DNA from: Limnomonas spitsbergensis
Taxonomy: Eukaryota > Chlorophyta > Chlorophyceae > Chlamydomonadales
Length of the DNA stretch: 64,000 nt
NCBI GenBank assembly: GCA_037349105.1
Contig: JAYJMM010000109.1
Location: 3,366,001-3,430,000 of the forward strand
Reading direction: 5' to 3'
The position numbers and the translations under genes were made by a program. Every line of letters starts with the position of its first letter. Within the stretch, counting starts at the first letter, position 1. Positions 32,056 to 43,952 of this stretch are shown here, piece by piece. The notes beneath the pieces were generated by a model. The model made no database searches, was not told the DNA's origin, and worked only from the letters and a program-made list of their open reading frames with translations.

Positions 32056-35000
32056 TCAGTGGCGTGTGGATTTACGCATCGGTGGCCTCCTGACACACTG
32101 CCGTGCCGTTGGCGGCAGGGGTGGCAAACCCACAGGCCCCTCGCCCCTCTTCTCCCTGCGTGACAGAGGCCGACCCAGTGACTCGGATGATGCGGCCTTG
32201 GCCGCGGCCGGCTCAGCAGTTCCAGCAGGTAAGCCACCTAGTGGCAGCATGCCGTCCCGGCTCGGTTGAGGCTGCCTCCCAGCATCAAACTCATCCAGCT
32301 GCCTCTGCCTCCTCCTCAGAAGCTCTCCGGACAATGGACCGCAGTGGCGTGCAGCAGCAGCAGCAGCCACCTGGGCAGAGACAGGCCGGCGCTTTCTCCC
32401 CTGATACAAACGGCGCATCAGGCAAGTTAGGATTCAGAAAAGGGTCCCCTATCACACAACAAAAATAAAATGGCAGGGGCATGCAGAGCATCATGATTCA
32501 TGATGCCTGAGGCCCAGGGCCATGGATGTGCTTACCTTGTTGTGATGGCTGCTGAAAGATTCCAGCACAGCCAGAAGCTTGGCATGCGTACCCTTGATGG
32601 TCACGTCTGTGGTCTCGCCTGCTCCAGCATCAGCCTTGACCGTTTCTGGGCCCTCCGACGGCGGCTTGCATTCCTGCACTTTCATCCCTGCTCGAGGCGG
32701 CCGGTGGTTCTGGACAAAAGTGCGGATTCCCAGGAGAACCGGGGGAGAGTACCCAATCTGGTCTGGTGAAATGCCCTGGTGTATGATGACAGGGCGGAAA
32801 ACAAACAGCACGAATCAGGAAAAAAGCCGACGCGATCATGACGCCTAGCTGGGAGAGAAGCCACAGCAGTTCCGAGTCCATGACAAGAGGGAAACAGGCA
32901 CGCCAGTATCAAGACATGTTTTTTCTCCCCTAAAATCCAGGCTGCTATGTCCACCTCGAGAGCTGAGAGTAGCATCTGCAGGGCCCGTGCTGACGGTGTC
33001 ATTCGTGTCAGGAGGGCAGCAGCTGCAGCTTGTCCAGCCGGGGAAGCTGCCACCAGGAGGGACTGCAGAGCTGGCAGCACCAACGCCTCACTCTCCAGGT
33101 CAGCAGCCGTCAAAAGCCTGCAGGGCATGCCCATAAGCGACAGCTCAGCCATGTCTTCCCTCCTTCCTAAATAATAATCCACACCAAATGACAGCTGCCA
33201 AGCCACGCATGCACATAGAATCACAGATTATCAGCTCTGCAAGAAGTCCAGGCTTCGACGGAGCAGGACAACAGCCAACAAACAAAATAATAGTGAATAT
33301 AAAATCATGCAGACAGACTGAGCCTCTGATGTCCCTGTAATTGAGCCTTTATCCTGCCCCTGCAAACTGGCCCCGTCCTTACCTGGTGAGCAGCACATCC
33401 TCGACCAGAGTCTGCCTCAGCGCCTCAGTGCAGCAGCTGTAGAGGCTCATCAGCACTTTGCAATGACGCACATGGGTCCTGTCCGCCACTTTTGAGGAGG
33501 TGGTGCGGATGCTTCCCACGGAGCTCCCCATGAGCTGCAGGGCAACCTGCTGGGCGAGGTTGGAAACCTGCATTGCAAACAAAACACAAATCACTGTAAC
33601 AGGTAGCAAAGTGCACAGAATAGCAAAGTGATCAGGGGGCTCCCTCTGCTCCACTCTTGTCCTGACAAAGATCTAGGTCTTGGTTCCCAGGCTAATTATT
33701 TCCGATCCATCTAAATCACCAGCCTTGCAGAATGTCATTTTGAGTTTTCAACAGCAACGCAGGTGCACAAGGATAAAGCCTACAGGCTTACCGGCATGGA
33801 GCCCGAGAGCAGCATCTTGCCCAGTAGCTTAAAGGTCTGGTCCAGGAGCTGGAGCTTGTCTGACGAAACCATCCTGGCAAAGGATCCAGCAGTTGTAAGC
33901 AGCAGGCTCTGCCTCCCCTGCTCAAGCTGTACTAGCACCGGCCCCTGGAGTGGGAGGCCGTCAGTCGGCTCAGCAACTGTCGCTGCCGCTGCTGAGTCAA
34001 CTTCAGAGAGGCCCTCTCTCCTGGACAGGAGTGCTGATAGCAGCGACTCCACCTTGGACAGGAGCCAGCCGTTGATGTTTGGGCTGGTCAGAACCAGCCG
34101 TTCAGCCAGCTCAACCGCAGATTCCAGGAGAAGCTGCCTGCTGCAAGCCGCGGGAGACAGAGACGTGCCATTCACTGCCTCCAGGAGCAGCTGCCTTGCT
34201 GGCACACCGCCATCCGTCCCGAACGCATCCGTGGCGGCGTCGAGAATGGCGGCCACAACCTGCCCATGCTCCTGGGCAAGCTTCCCAGAGAGCACCATCA
34301 TACGTCCCATCGCCCTGAGGGCAAGCACCTTGAGGGCCTCGGATGCTTCCCGCTGCTCCGGTGGCGCACATCGTTGCCCTTCGCCCTCCTCCGCACGAAG
34401 GATGCACAGCAGCAAGGGCACACGGCATGCGGGTGCTGTTCCACCTGAGCCCAGCAAGTCATCCACAAATCTCCGAACAGCAGCCTGCACCTGCTGCAGC
34501 TGCTCCTCGCGGCGCATATACCCCCCACTGCCGCCGCACTTGCGTCTTATCTGCCGCTCCATCCCATCCTCCCGCAGCGACTCGCCCGCCAGACCTAAAA
34601 AGCTGGGCCCTCCCGCCACAGGCAACAGGTCATCCCCTGCCAGTGGCCCAGAGGCTAGGTGTTCCGCAGAACCTGTCACAGGGGGGAGCTGATCTGCCGC
34701 ATGTGCGCCACGGTTCTCCTCGTCTCGGCCCGCGCCCTCATCTCCAGAGGCAGTGTCGGGCTCATCGCTGCCGTAGCTGCACACGCCGGCCTGCTCCATC
34801 AGCTTCTGCTCCAAGTCTGCAATCTCAATCTCGTACAGCGTCACCATGTGGCCGAGCAACAGGAGGTAGGATGCTGCCGAGCGAGCAGGCACCGTCGGTA
34901 TGCTAGTAGGAGCACCTCCGGCTTGGCACCCCTCCATTGCCTGCTCTGTCAGCTTCAGCTCGTAGTCCTGCAGGACACGCATAACGTGGCGCGAGGAGCC

Positions 35001-38000
35001 AGGGCACTTGCACAGCAGCAGCAGGCATGCCTCAGACACAGGCAGGGAGCTACCTTGCACAAGCTTGTCGCTATGCTGCAAGAGGAACCTGATGATAAGG
35101 GCAGAGGTCTTCTGAACTGGCAACCCCTGCACTTCTGCTTCTCTTGCTGCGGCATTGGGTCCAAGACCTAGTGCAGACAAATCCGTGGCAGCACTGCTGC
35201 TGCTGCTGCTTTTCAGCATTTTGTCAAGGACCCTGATGCCCCACAATAGGCAAGCCTCCTGCCCGTCCCTCAGCTTCCCAGCTGGCCCAGGCAGGTCACT
35301 CGCCGAGGTCCCCACTGCATCCAACTTCATGTGCACTCCCCCGGGTGAGCGGCTGTCTCCATCAGAAAGTGTGTCCAGCACTTGCACCAGGGCATCCAGA
35401 ACGATCCCCAGCTCCCCAGCCAAGTCTTCTTTTGTGTTGGCAGTCGGGAGTGCATCCGTAAAGCAGTAGATAGCTGCAGGGCATGCAAACATGGACAGCT
35501 ATCAATCAACAGTACAATACTTGACGGGCCGAAGAGTGCAGTCAGCACAAGCGGAGGTAGGATTTGCTTTTGAAGACATGTTTGGAACGGAAATGCATGG
35601 GCAGTGTCAAGTATGTCAGCTTCCCATGACATGCCATCAAGCACCTGTCAAGGCTCCAAGCATGTCAGCATTATCTGACTTCCATCCAGCACCATCAGGA
35701 CGCTCAGGAGCAGCTACTGCTCCATGCTGCTGCTGCTGCTGCTGCTGCAACAGTACCGAGCAGAGCTGCCGGTACGCCTGGTGCCTCATAGGGCGAATCA
35801 TGCAGGACCCTTGAGCGACGCGACACAGCAGGTCTGCCTCGGCCTGCACGACAAAATCAACAGCCAGGTTGCGAGCTTGCTGTTTGTGGCTTTTGACCTC
35901 AACAAATACTTTACTTCCTTACTTCGAACAATGAATCAACAGCATGAGACCTACAGATATGAAAAAAATCCCAAAGTGCAACCTTCCCGGCCTCCATTCC
36001 ATGCTGAATAAAATAGATGTCCCTGCCAGATTTCCAGATCATATTTGACATAAACTTCCTTTCCTTGCAAAAAAAAACAAGAGAGACCTTATCTTTCTAC
36101 ATCTTTGATTCCCACCTTGGTGCAAGCAGTAGCCCTGCCCGCCCCTGCCACATGCTTGGCCCAGATGTCAAAGAGTGCCTCCGAGTCCCCCTCCTCCTCG
36201 CAAGCAACCTTGCGCAGGAGGCACGATACTGGCGCTGCTGCCCTCTGTCTCGTGATCTCATCCCCGGACAGCGCAGGCAGCAAAACCGCCAGCAGCTGTG
36301 CGGGCTTGAAGAACGAGCTGACATGCTGCAGCATCTCCAAAACCACCTGGTCAGCAGCAATTCCAAAGGTCAGCATCTGCAATCAACTCAAACAAACAAC
36401 TTTGCGAATCTACACCCCATTTTTTGGATCTCAGACAAAAGGAAGCTTGTCGTTGCCTAGAGAAAGATAGTACCTTAAAGTGGAGATGAGTAATGCTCTG
36501 GCAAATGAATGGAAGTGGCATTTCAGTTACAGCGTCAGTGCGATTTCCAGCAGTCCATTGCCTGACCTTGTGGCTGGTGCCGTCGCACAGCCCTGAACCA
36601 AGTGGCGGATCAGCCAGCAGGCACATGGCTGGGAGCCACACCCTCAGAGCATGCGCTTTGGCCTTGCAATGCCCTGCCTCGTCACACTCCTGCAGTCTTG
36701 GCTCCAGTTCCAGCACTGCTGATGCCAAGGCAAGGGCCCGGGCTCGTACTGATTTGGCGCTATCCAGCAGCCTGCAAGAAAGTACAAGGAATTTGATGGG
36801 GTTATAAACTGCCACATGGACGGTGGACAGACTTGCATAGCAGCTTGAGTTGAACCAGAAGCTTGTGCTTAATCAGCTAAGACATGAGCATTCACAATTT
36901 GACGTCCATAATATATTAAATGCCGTTAAAAACGCTATTTTAGATACTGTGTACAGGGGTGCTAACTGCCCACCTCAGCTTCACTGTCAGTAGCAGCCGC
37001 TCCACCATCTCTGCCACCCTTGGATTCGGAGACAGAGCAAAAGCATCGAAGAAGCTCAGATCTTGCATGAGCAGCGCTAAGGCACGAGCCCTCATGGTTG
37101 CATCGCTGTCCTGAGCGCCTGGGATCGTATGCAAAGCAAGCAATTAAGGACCTTCAGAGTTAAGAGTTTTAGACATTTCCCTGGTGTGGTGTCTCATGAG
37201 GTATCAGGCGGATCCTGCAAAGATGCCTTGGCCGCAAAATAAATTGTGGAGCACATACGGTACGCAAAATGAAGTGGCCATCTGATTACCGTGCACCAGC
37301 ACTGCCAGTGCCACAAGCCGGCAGCTGACTGGGCCCGACATTGCAATGGAGGCCAAGTCCAGGAGGAGCTTTCGCAGGGCAACCTTGGGTGAGCATTGGA
37401 GAACCATCAAGGGCTGCAGCAGGGCAACAGGAGACGCTGCTTAGGCTGATGGTCAGGCCCATAAACAACATCCATGCCTAGCGGTGAAGCTGCGATTTAG
37501 GTTTTGAGTGTGGATCGGCCCTTCCTTTTACTTTGCCCACTAGTTTGTGTATGTCTTTATGATGTGATCCCCGCGCTAGATTACAGCTCAAAAATATGTA
37601 CACTTTACCTTCATGGCCAGGACTGCCAGGACAGGATCAGCCAGCTGGGTCAGAGCAGCCGCAGCAGCCAGCAGCGCCACCTCGCCCTGCTGCGCGGTCA
37701 TCAGGTGTTCCAGGCTGGAGCTGCCTGTCAAGGCTGCGTTGGGGGGCCTGTCTCCCTGCAGGCTCAAGCCCGCTGCAGCTGCCAGCAGGAGCACCTGCTC
37801 ACGTCCCTGTTTCAGATTCTGCTTACAGCAGGATAGCAGCATGCTGTTAGAGAGGAGGCTGTCCATGGAACTGCTGGCTGTAGTCTTGCCTTTGCTGAGC
37901 CCCAGCGTAGCAGCCCCCTTCACTTTTGCAGAGGAGCACACTCCCAGCTGCGCGATGTCACGCGCCAGTGTGAGGAACGTCAGGGGGCCAATGTCTCCAG

Positions 38001-39873
38001 TCCGGCAGGAGAGAGCACTGATCATGGCTGAGGTGCAAAAGACATGACATGAGGGGGGAAATCGTCAGATGACTAGATGAGATCAAAGAGTTTATCTTTT
38101 GGAGGCTCTTTTGTCTTCGTTGAAGGCTAAAAGGCTTCAGTTTTGTTAAGTTGAGCATACAAACAATTGGAAATCTGGTTGTAGATTGCCGGGACATAGT
38201 ATATTAAGGAGGACGCATCACCTGAGGTCTGAGCATGTGACCCTCCTTGACCCGAAGCAATACTTGCTGCTTGATTCACCACCACGGCAAGGAGGAGCTG
38301 GTGGATCAAGGAGCACAGCAGTGGGAAAGGTGAATCCGAAAGTCTTATTCAAATCTGCGCGACCCTCTGTTCACATTCAAAACAAGTCTCAAAGTGGGAT
38401 TTCTCTCTAGCCAGCAGGCCTTGAAGAGATATGCGATCCTCAACAGCAGAGAGAAATCCAGCTTGGAGAAACAGATTAAAATGCTGGAGTGCATCCCATA
38501 TTTATGCAATATCACCTTCTCAACAGCCCGGACGTCCCGGTTGGGCATCCCACGAAAGGGAGCAGCTGCATCCAGCTGCAGATCACAGCACTCCATCAGG
38601 CAGCTGAGATTTTCTTGCACCATCTGCTGCAACAGCTTTGACAACAGCGCAAATTGCTTTTGCTGCTTAGGTGTGCATTTAGACGTGGTGTCTGAGCTGA
38701 TCGTACAAGCAGGCATCATGATGGCATGTGCTCCAAAAAACACTGCAAGCTTCAGAAGCTCCCAAGCCTCGAGCTTAAAAGCACTGGCAGTTGATGCTGA
38801 CACAGCTCGCCCTCTTTCTGTAGCTTCTGTCCCTGATGCTCTGGCAAGATTGGATTTGCAGCGCTCCAAGAGGCAAGTCAAAATCTCCTGAGAAATATTG
38901 AAACCTTGTTTCACATTGTGTAGCTCGGTCTTGCTATTCAAAGGTGACCCAAAGTTATTTTGCCATAAAGAGAATGTGTGTCTAAGAGGAAATGTTGCTG
39001 ATCCACCATCGTCACTCATGACCCATTCTTTGATTTCAGGAATTTGCTCTGAATTGAACTCAAGGACAGTGCTGCTAGCATACAGCTCTGCAGACAGGTG
39101 ATCAAAGCAGATAAATGGGTAAAAAGACATTATAAACCTGATGCTGTGGCAATTTCCCGTTCGTCATGGGCCAGAATGAAGAGGACGCGGGGGAAAACGT
39201 GGCTTCTGAAGCACGGCAGGGATAGCTGACATGCACCGGAGAGAAAGCAGATAAATGAAGCCCCAGATGTGTCACTGGGGAGGACGTTGGTCTTCAAGTT
39301 TCCTGTCAGAAAGGGTGAACATGAGCACTTTCAAACGATTTGAAGCAGGGGTTTGGATCTCCATACCCTCGATTTGAAATGCTCGATCATGAGTCATATA
39401 CCTCAGAGCAGCATGGATTTCATCGAAATGGCCTCGTATTCCTGCCAATTCGCCTTTCTTGTTCATCAAAGCCAGTCTCAATTGACTGATAATGGCCTCC
39501 AGTTCAGAATTTTGGTTGAAAAGGCCCGTTCGCGATGCCTCAAGACTCTGCAAACTACAGGGCAGAATGTTGTTCCGCCCTACACAGATCAATCAATGTC
39601 CGATCCAAGTACGGACGCATTATCCGCTTGCACGCCCCAAAACGGTACCTACATCTTGCGTTGAACACCCAGGACGCGCTGCATCTCAGATTCCGGCATC
39701 AAAGCTGCAATCCCATTTAATATGGAGGTGACAAGAGAGCACTGAGCTATGGATATAGAACTTGGGGAAGTGGACATGGTTTTTTGATCCGTTAAAATAG
39801 CCGTTAGTCCCCCCTTTCGAAATTGTGGATAGGAAGAACGAAATAACCCAAGCGTGTCTTGAGGAACACGCAT
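32056..39873 (-). CDS. Large helical-repeat (HEAT-like) protein, family unidentified
   Basis: Many minus-strand exons carry Leu/Ala-rich helical pairs. The probable start is the ATG at 39873 (VPQDTLGLFRSSYPQF), with exon 1 to 39653 and exon 2 39554-39402 joining in phase, followed by exons near 39300-39137 and 39095-38400. Shorter exons follow at ~38020-37605, ~37405-37290, ~37115-36975 (ATMRARALALLMQDL), ~36780-36540 (AKSVRARALALASAVLE) and ~36370-36110. A long exon (~35475-33790) carries VLALRAMGRMMVLSGKLA. Further exons lie near 33570-33385, 33150-32940 and 32800-32535, ending in a basic tail (YQGRKRRP) with TGA at 32056. The fold suggests an armadillo/HEAT-type scaffold. Condensin HEAT subunits and Fanconi FANCI were considered, but no diagnostic motif was found. 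It is head-to-head with the amidohydrolase gene. Confidence 0.55.
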
Positions 39874-40105
39874 GCAGAACGAAACCCTGCTCGCGGGGGC
39901 AGTGATACCGGTATTCACACTTCACCCAGCGTGTGAATCCGGCCCACACCGCACGACAGAGCAATCCATCTGCGTGTCATCACCCAGGGCCATGTAACAC
40001 CGCATCAAACTAAAACATTTATCTTCTGATCTACTTGCTGCATCATTGGTATCATCCTCTGATCGGTTTCCAAACTGCCAACGCAAAGCCAAGCCAGTTG
40101 ATGCC
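39874..40105. promoter_or_regulatory. Short bidirectional promoter region
   Basis: Only 232 bp separate the divergent start codons of the helical-repeat gene (-) and the amidohydrolase gene (+). No specific element was recognised. Confidence 0.5.
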
Positions 40106-43100
40106 ATGCGGGCTGTGCAAGGATTACTTCTCGTAGCATTAATCGCCTCAGTTGCATCATCTAGACTGCGCATCGATGGGCAGAAGATCGTGGCTCAGGT
40201 ACTCGTCAGACACTTTACTAACATACTTCCCGCCCTGACCACGTGTTCTGATGCGAGAATTGGGGATTAACTGCAGCTCACAGAATTGGCTAAATTCACC
40301 GATGACCCGAACCCTGCTGTGACCCGCATCCTCTTCACGGATAATGACATGCTGGCCAGAAGGTGACTGTCAGCAGCAGAGATCTCTGGTTAGCAGGGTC
40401 TGTTTGTGAGAGTCAACACAAGTACAACTGTTTGCCATTCCAACCTCTCACTCTCACTCTGCAGATATGTCACAAACTTGATGACAGAAGTAGGGCTTTC
40501 CGTTCGGTAAGTCTCCAAGCATAACGTCCACTAGGATGAGGTTCTGCGGCCAAGTCACTCCATAAGCCTGTAGTTTGCAACAGCACTTTTGTTGTTTCTT
40601 GTAAAGCAAACCTGCTGACGATAATCTCCTGGCCAGCATGTTATAATCGGTGAAGATTATGCGGCTCACATCTGGGTTCGGGTCATCGGGGAAGCCGCAG
40701 CCCAGATCTAAAGCCAATTGAAGGATTCATGCCTCTACCTCTGCCCCCTTGCAGCCATGATGTCGTCGGTAACATCATTGGCAAGTTCGAAGGCAGTGAC
40801 CCCAATGCTGGATCAGTGCTGACAGGATCCCATTGCGATGCTATCCCCCTGGCTGGTGAGCAGAGTGAAATCTGGGATGAAATCTGAAGCTTCGACAATA
40901 CATACAAAATTTCAGGCTGAAATGCTTGCCAGTAAAAGCATAATTAGTTTGTGAAGAACCTGTTTGTTGGCATGGCTTACCAAAGTATACATTATTTTGC
41001 GGAAAAGTAAACATCACCTAATGTCGCCCTTTCAAATATGATTCCCCAATCTCATTTCTCAGGCATGTATGATGGGACACTGGGAGTCGTGGGAGCCATT
41101 GAAGCGCTGGCTGCACTGAAGGCCTCGGTGAGCAAGCTCCCACTACAGATTCATCCTTGTCCTGTACGTCTGTACGAACTGTCAACTCGGTCCTGCCATT
41201 GCTACATTGCTTGTTTGCAGGGATTCCAGCCAAAGCGACCCCTGGAGGTCATGATGTTCACTAGTGAGGAGCCAACGCGTTTTGCCCTGAGCTGCATTGG
41301 AAGGTGGGCATGGGAAAGGGAAGGTGTGAATGCACAAAGGCAAAGTTTTCCTCTGATTTAATTTTCTGCCCATGCTGATTATGAATGATTTCTCCCCTTA
41401 CAGCCGAGCCATGTCAGGGGCTCTCAATGCCGGAGTGCTTAAGACAAAACTGGACGAGAATGGCACATCCTTCCTCGAGGTCAGTGGCAGATGTCTGAGG
41501 CGCGATGCAAAGCCTGGCTATGTCACAGCCTTTTGAGAGCCTGCATGAACAAGATGCAAGATGTATTATCCCAATGGATACGAGCTCAAGCTGAAATTGG
41601 GGCTGGCATTATTTACCGGTAGAGGACAATTTAGTACCCAATCTTTCACCCCGGCCACCCCCTAATCCCTGCTCTCACGTCACATCAATTATGTCTGCCC
41701 CCTCTCTTGCCTCCCACAACTTGATAGGCTGCTAATACTGTTGGGTATGGCAGTACCAGCCTCGACCAACTGCTGAAGGAGGCCCTCGTGCCCAAAGGAG
41801 CGATTGACTACTTTGTGGAGCTGCACATTGAGCAGGTGAGCGACAAAATAGCTGACCATATTTTCATGTGTAGATACCGCATATTATTCGTTGTTTAGTA
41901 CATGTGATTTGCCTAGCTGGCTAAGGACACCAATGATGTCTGGGCTTATCCTGCAGGGCCCTGAGCTGGAGAAGGAGGGCAAGGATATTGGCATTGTGAG
42001 GGCTATCGCAGCGCCGGCCGCCTTGAAGGTGGAGTTCCACGGCGATGGCGGCCATGCTGGGGCCCACCTCATGCCCCTTAGGTGAGTTATGATTAGATCA
42101 AGGCCTAGACACGGGTACCTTCCAATTTCATGCAGCACCTGTGTCAGCTGGTACTCCCCTCTGAATGGTTCTGTGCTTGCTCAGGAACGATGCTGGCCTG
42201 GCTGCCGCTGAGCTGGCGCTCGAGGTCGAGAAGCACACACTGGCCACTGGCGCCATCGATAGCGTCGGAACAACAGGTGTCTTTGAGATCAAGCCTGGTG
42301 CAGTCAACAGCGTGCCCAGGGAGGCTCGGCTGGGCATTGGTGAGAGGCGGGGAAGGAAACGCTAACGGGCGCTTGGCTTTGGAGTGTATATATAGCTTAA
42401 CATAAATAGTTCCTTTTGCTGGCTGTGATGCCTGACAACGTATCTCTGACGGGCGCTGACCTCTGGTGTTTTAACACAGCTTACAATAAATCATGCTTCT
42501 TGCTTTCTGTGATGGCTGATATTCCACCGCTGTCTTGTTGTCTGGTGCCAGCTGCGGGCTCTCATTCAGAGCCTGGCCGTGTTGACCTGCCCCTCAGATA
42601 TCCGCGACACCGACGGTGACAGGCGCGACCGTGTGGTTGCACAAGTCATTGCGAGCGCAAAGCTGATAGCTGAGCGCAGGAAGGTGTGTACCAGGGGGGC
42701 GCAGAAGGTGAAATGCTGCAGTCAGAGCCATGCACCTCGATTATCTTCGTTTACTCCCGTAATAAGGATGGTGCATACATGCTGGGCGCTGCCGAACGCT
42801 CGGCCGCATGGGGCTGGTAGGGGGTGACCAAGCTCAATTCCAGCTACCATGCACAGCTAGGACCATAATGCAGCCAGGGCACCTTCCCATGTGAGGGTGA
42901 CTGGATTTTCGCTCACTCAGTTGTGTCTGTCTGTGAGCAGCCAGCTGCCCCTGAAGCTCTCAGGGCGCTCCTTTATCCCTTACCCGACCATGCCCATGGA
43001 CCTGTTCCTGCAGGTGAGGTGCAGTGTGAGCATGGTGAATCAGGACCCGCCTGCCACCTGCAGCGACGAGATTCAGGATGCCATTGCTGAGGCTGCCAAG

Positions 43101-43493
43101 GAGCTGGGTCTGAGCACGAAAAACATGGTCAGCAGGGCGTATCACGACTCTCTCTTCATGGCCAGGTAAAGGGGGGAAGGAGGCTGACTTAAATCGGGGG
43201 CAGGGAGGATGTTTTTTGTCATGTGAATAGCCTTGGGAGGTGAAAGGCCTATCTGTTAGCACCTTGACTGGCATTGATCAGGCTTTCCATGCGCTGAGTC
43301 ATGATGACTGTATGTCGCCTGTCCCTCCAGGATTGCCCCCACCGCTATGATCTTCATCCCCTGCAAGAACGGCTGGAGCCACAGGCCTGATGAGTTTTCC
43401 AGTGCTATTCACATCCAGCAGGGTGTCCATGTCCTGGCATTGACGATGGCAAAATTATCTGGGGGTGTCTGGCCTGACAAGTCAGAGCTGTAA
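40106..43493 (+). CDS. UAH: Ureidoglycolate amidohydrolase (M20 family, purine catabolism)
   Basis: In plants this enzyme releases ammonia from ureidoglycolate, the last step of allantoin breakdown, in the ER. Thirteen exons join in phase to 444 codons: 40106-40198, 40277-40362, 40465-40506, 40755-40855, 41063-41127, 41221-41303, 41404-41479, 41728-41835, 41957-42081, 42185-42339, 42598-42683, 43014-43165 and 43331-43493. A signal peptide is visible (GLLLVALIASVASS). Binuclear-metal residues of the family are present: GSHCDA (His ~100), YDG (Asp ~111), TSEE (Glu ~145/146), ELHIEQGP (His ~215) and the late AYHDSLFMAR (His). The stretch NDAGLAAAELAL and the motif VNQDPP match plant ureidoglycolate amidohydrolase, which separates it from allantoate amidohydrolase. 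TGTAA poly(A)-type words occur near 43569 and 43589. An inverted copy of exon 2 lies in intron 3. Confidence 0.93.
40612..40720 (-). pseudogene. Inverted copy of UAH exon 2 inside UAH intron 3
   Basis: On the minus strand the words AATTGGCT, CCGATGACCCGAACCC, ACATGCTGGCCAG and GTCAGCAG occur in the same order as in exon 2 and its downstream flank (40285-40375). Identity looks near 80%. The copy lost the acceptor and the donor. Confidence 0.85.
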
Positions 43494-43952
43494 TGCAGAC
43501 TGGGCAAGAAGGGTATACGCCATACAGCTTATGTCATACATACACCTTACAAAAATATCCCTACAATTGTAAACGAGAGGAAGGTGCACTGTAAATTGCT
43601 GAGTACCGGTATCGCTGATTTTGTTAAATATATATGATATACATGTAAGAGCTGTCCATAACAGATTTCGAAAAAATTGTTCTCTGTCCATTCCCCGCCA
43701 GGGAGGAGCATGGAACCTGTGCCCGCCCACCACCTCCAGATTCAAACGAGATGTTCCTGGATAGACAGATGCCGTTACATGGCCTATACAGAAGAACTTT
43801 TCATTTGAAAACGGGTATTCCAGGAGGCTAATGCACACAGAGAACATGAAGTGAATGACAAACCATAATTCACCGGGTGTCTGCAATCTTGGCCATATTT
43901 AGAAACACACACAGTGTGACTGAGCTGGGTCCCTAGCTCAGGACCCTCAGGG

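Noticed and set aside
33763..34692. 309-codon plus-strand ORF
   Set aside because: Antisense shadow of the long exon of the helical-repeat gene.
35719..35750. CTG/CAG run as a disease-type expansion or coding Leu tract
   Set aside because: Short (about ten units) and outside supported exons; no reason to give it special weight.
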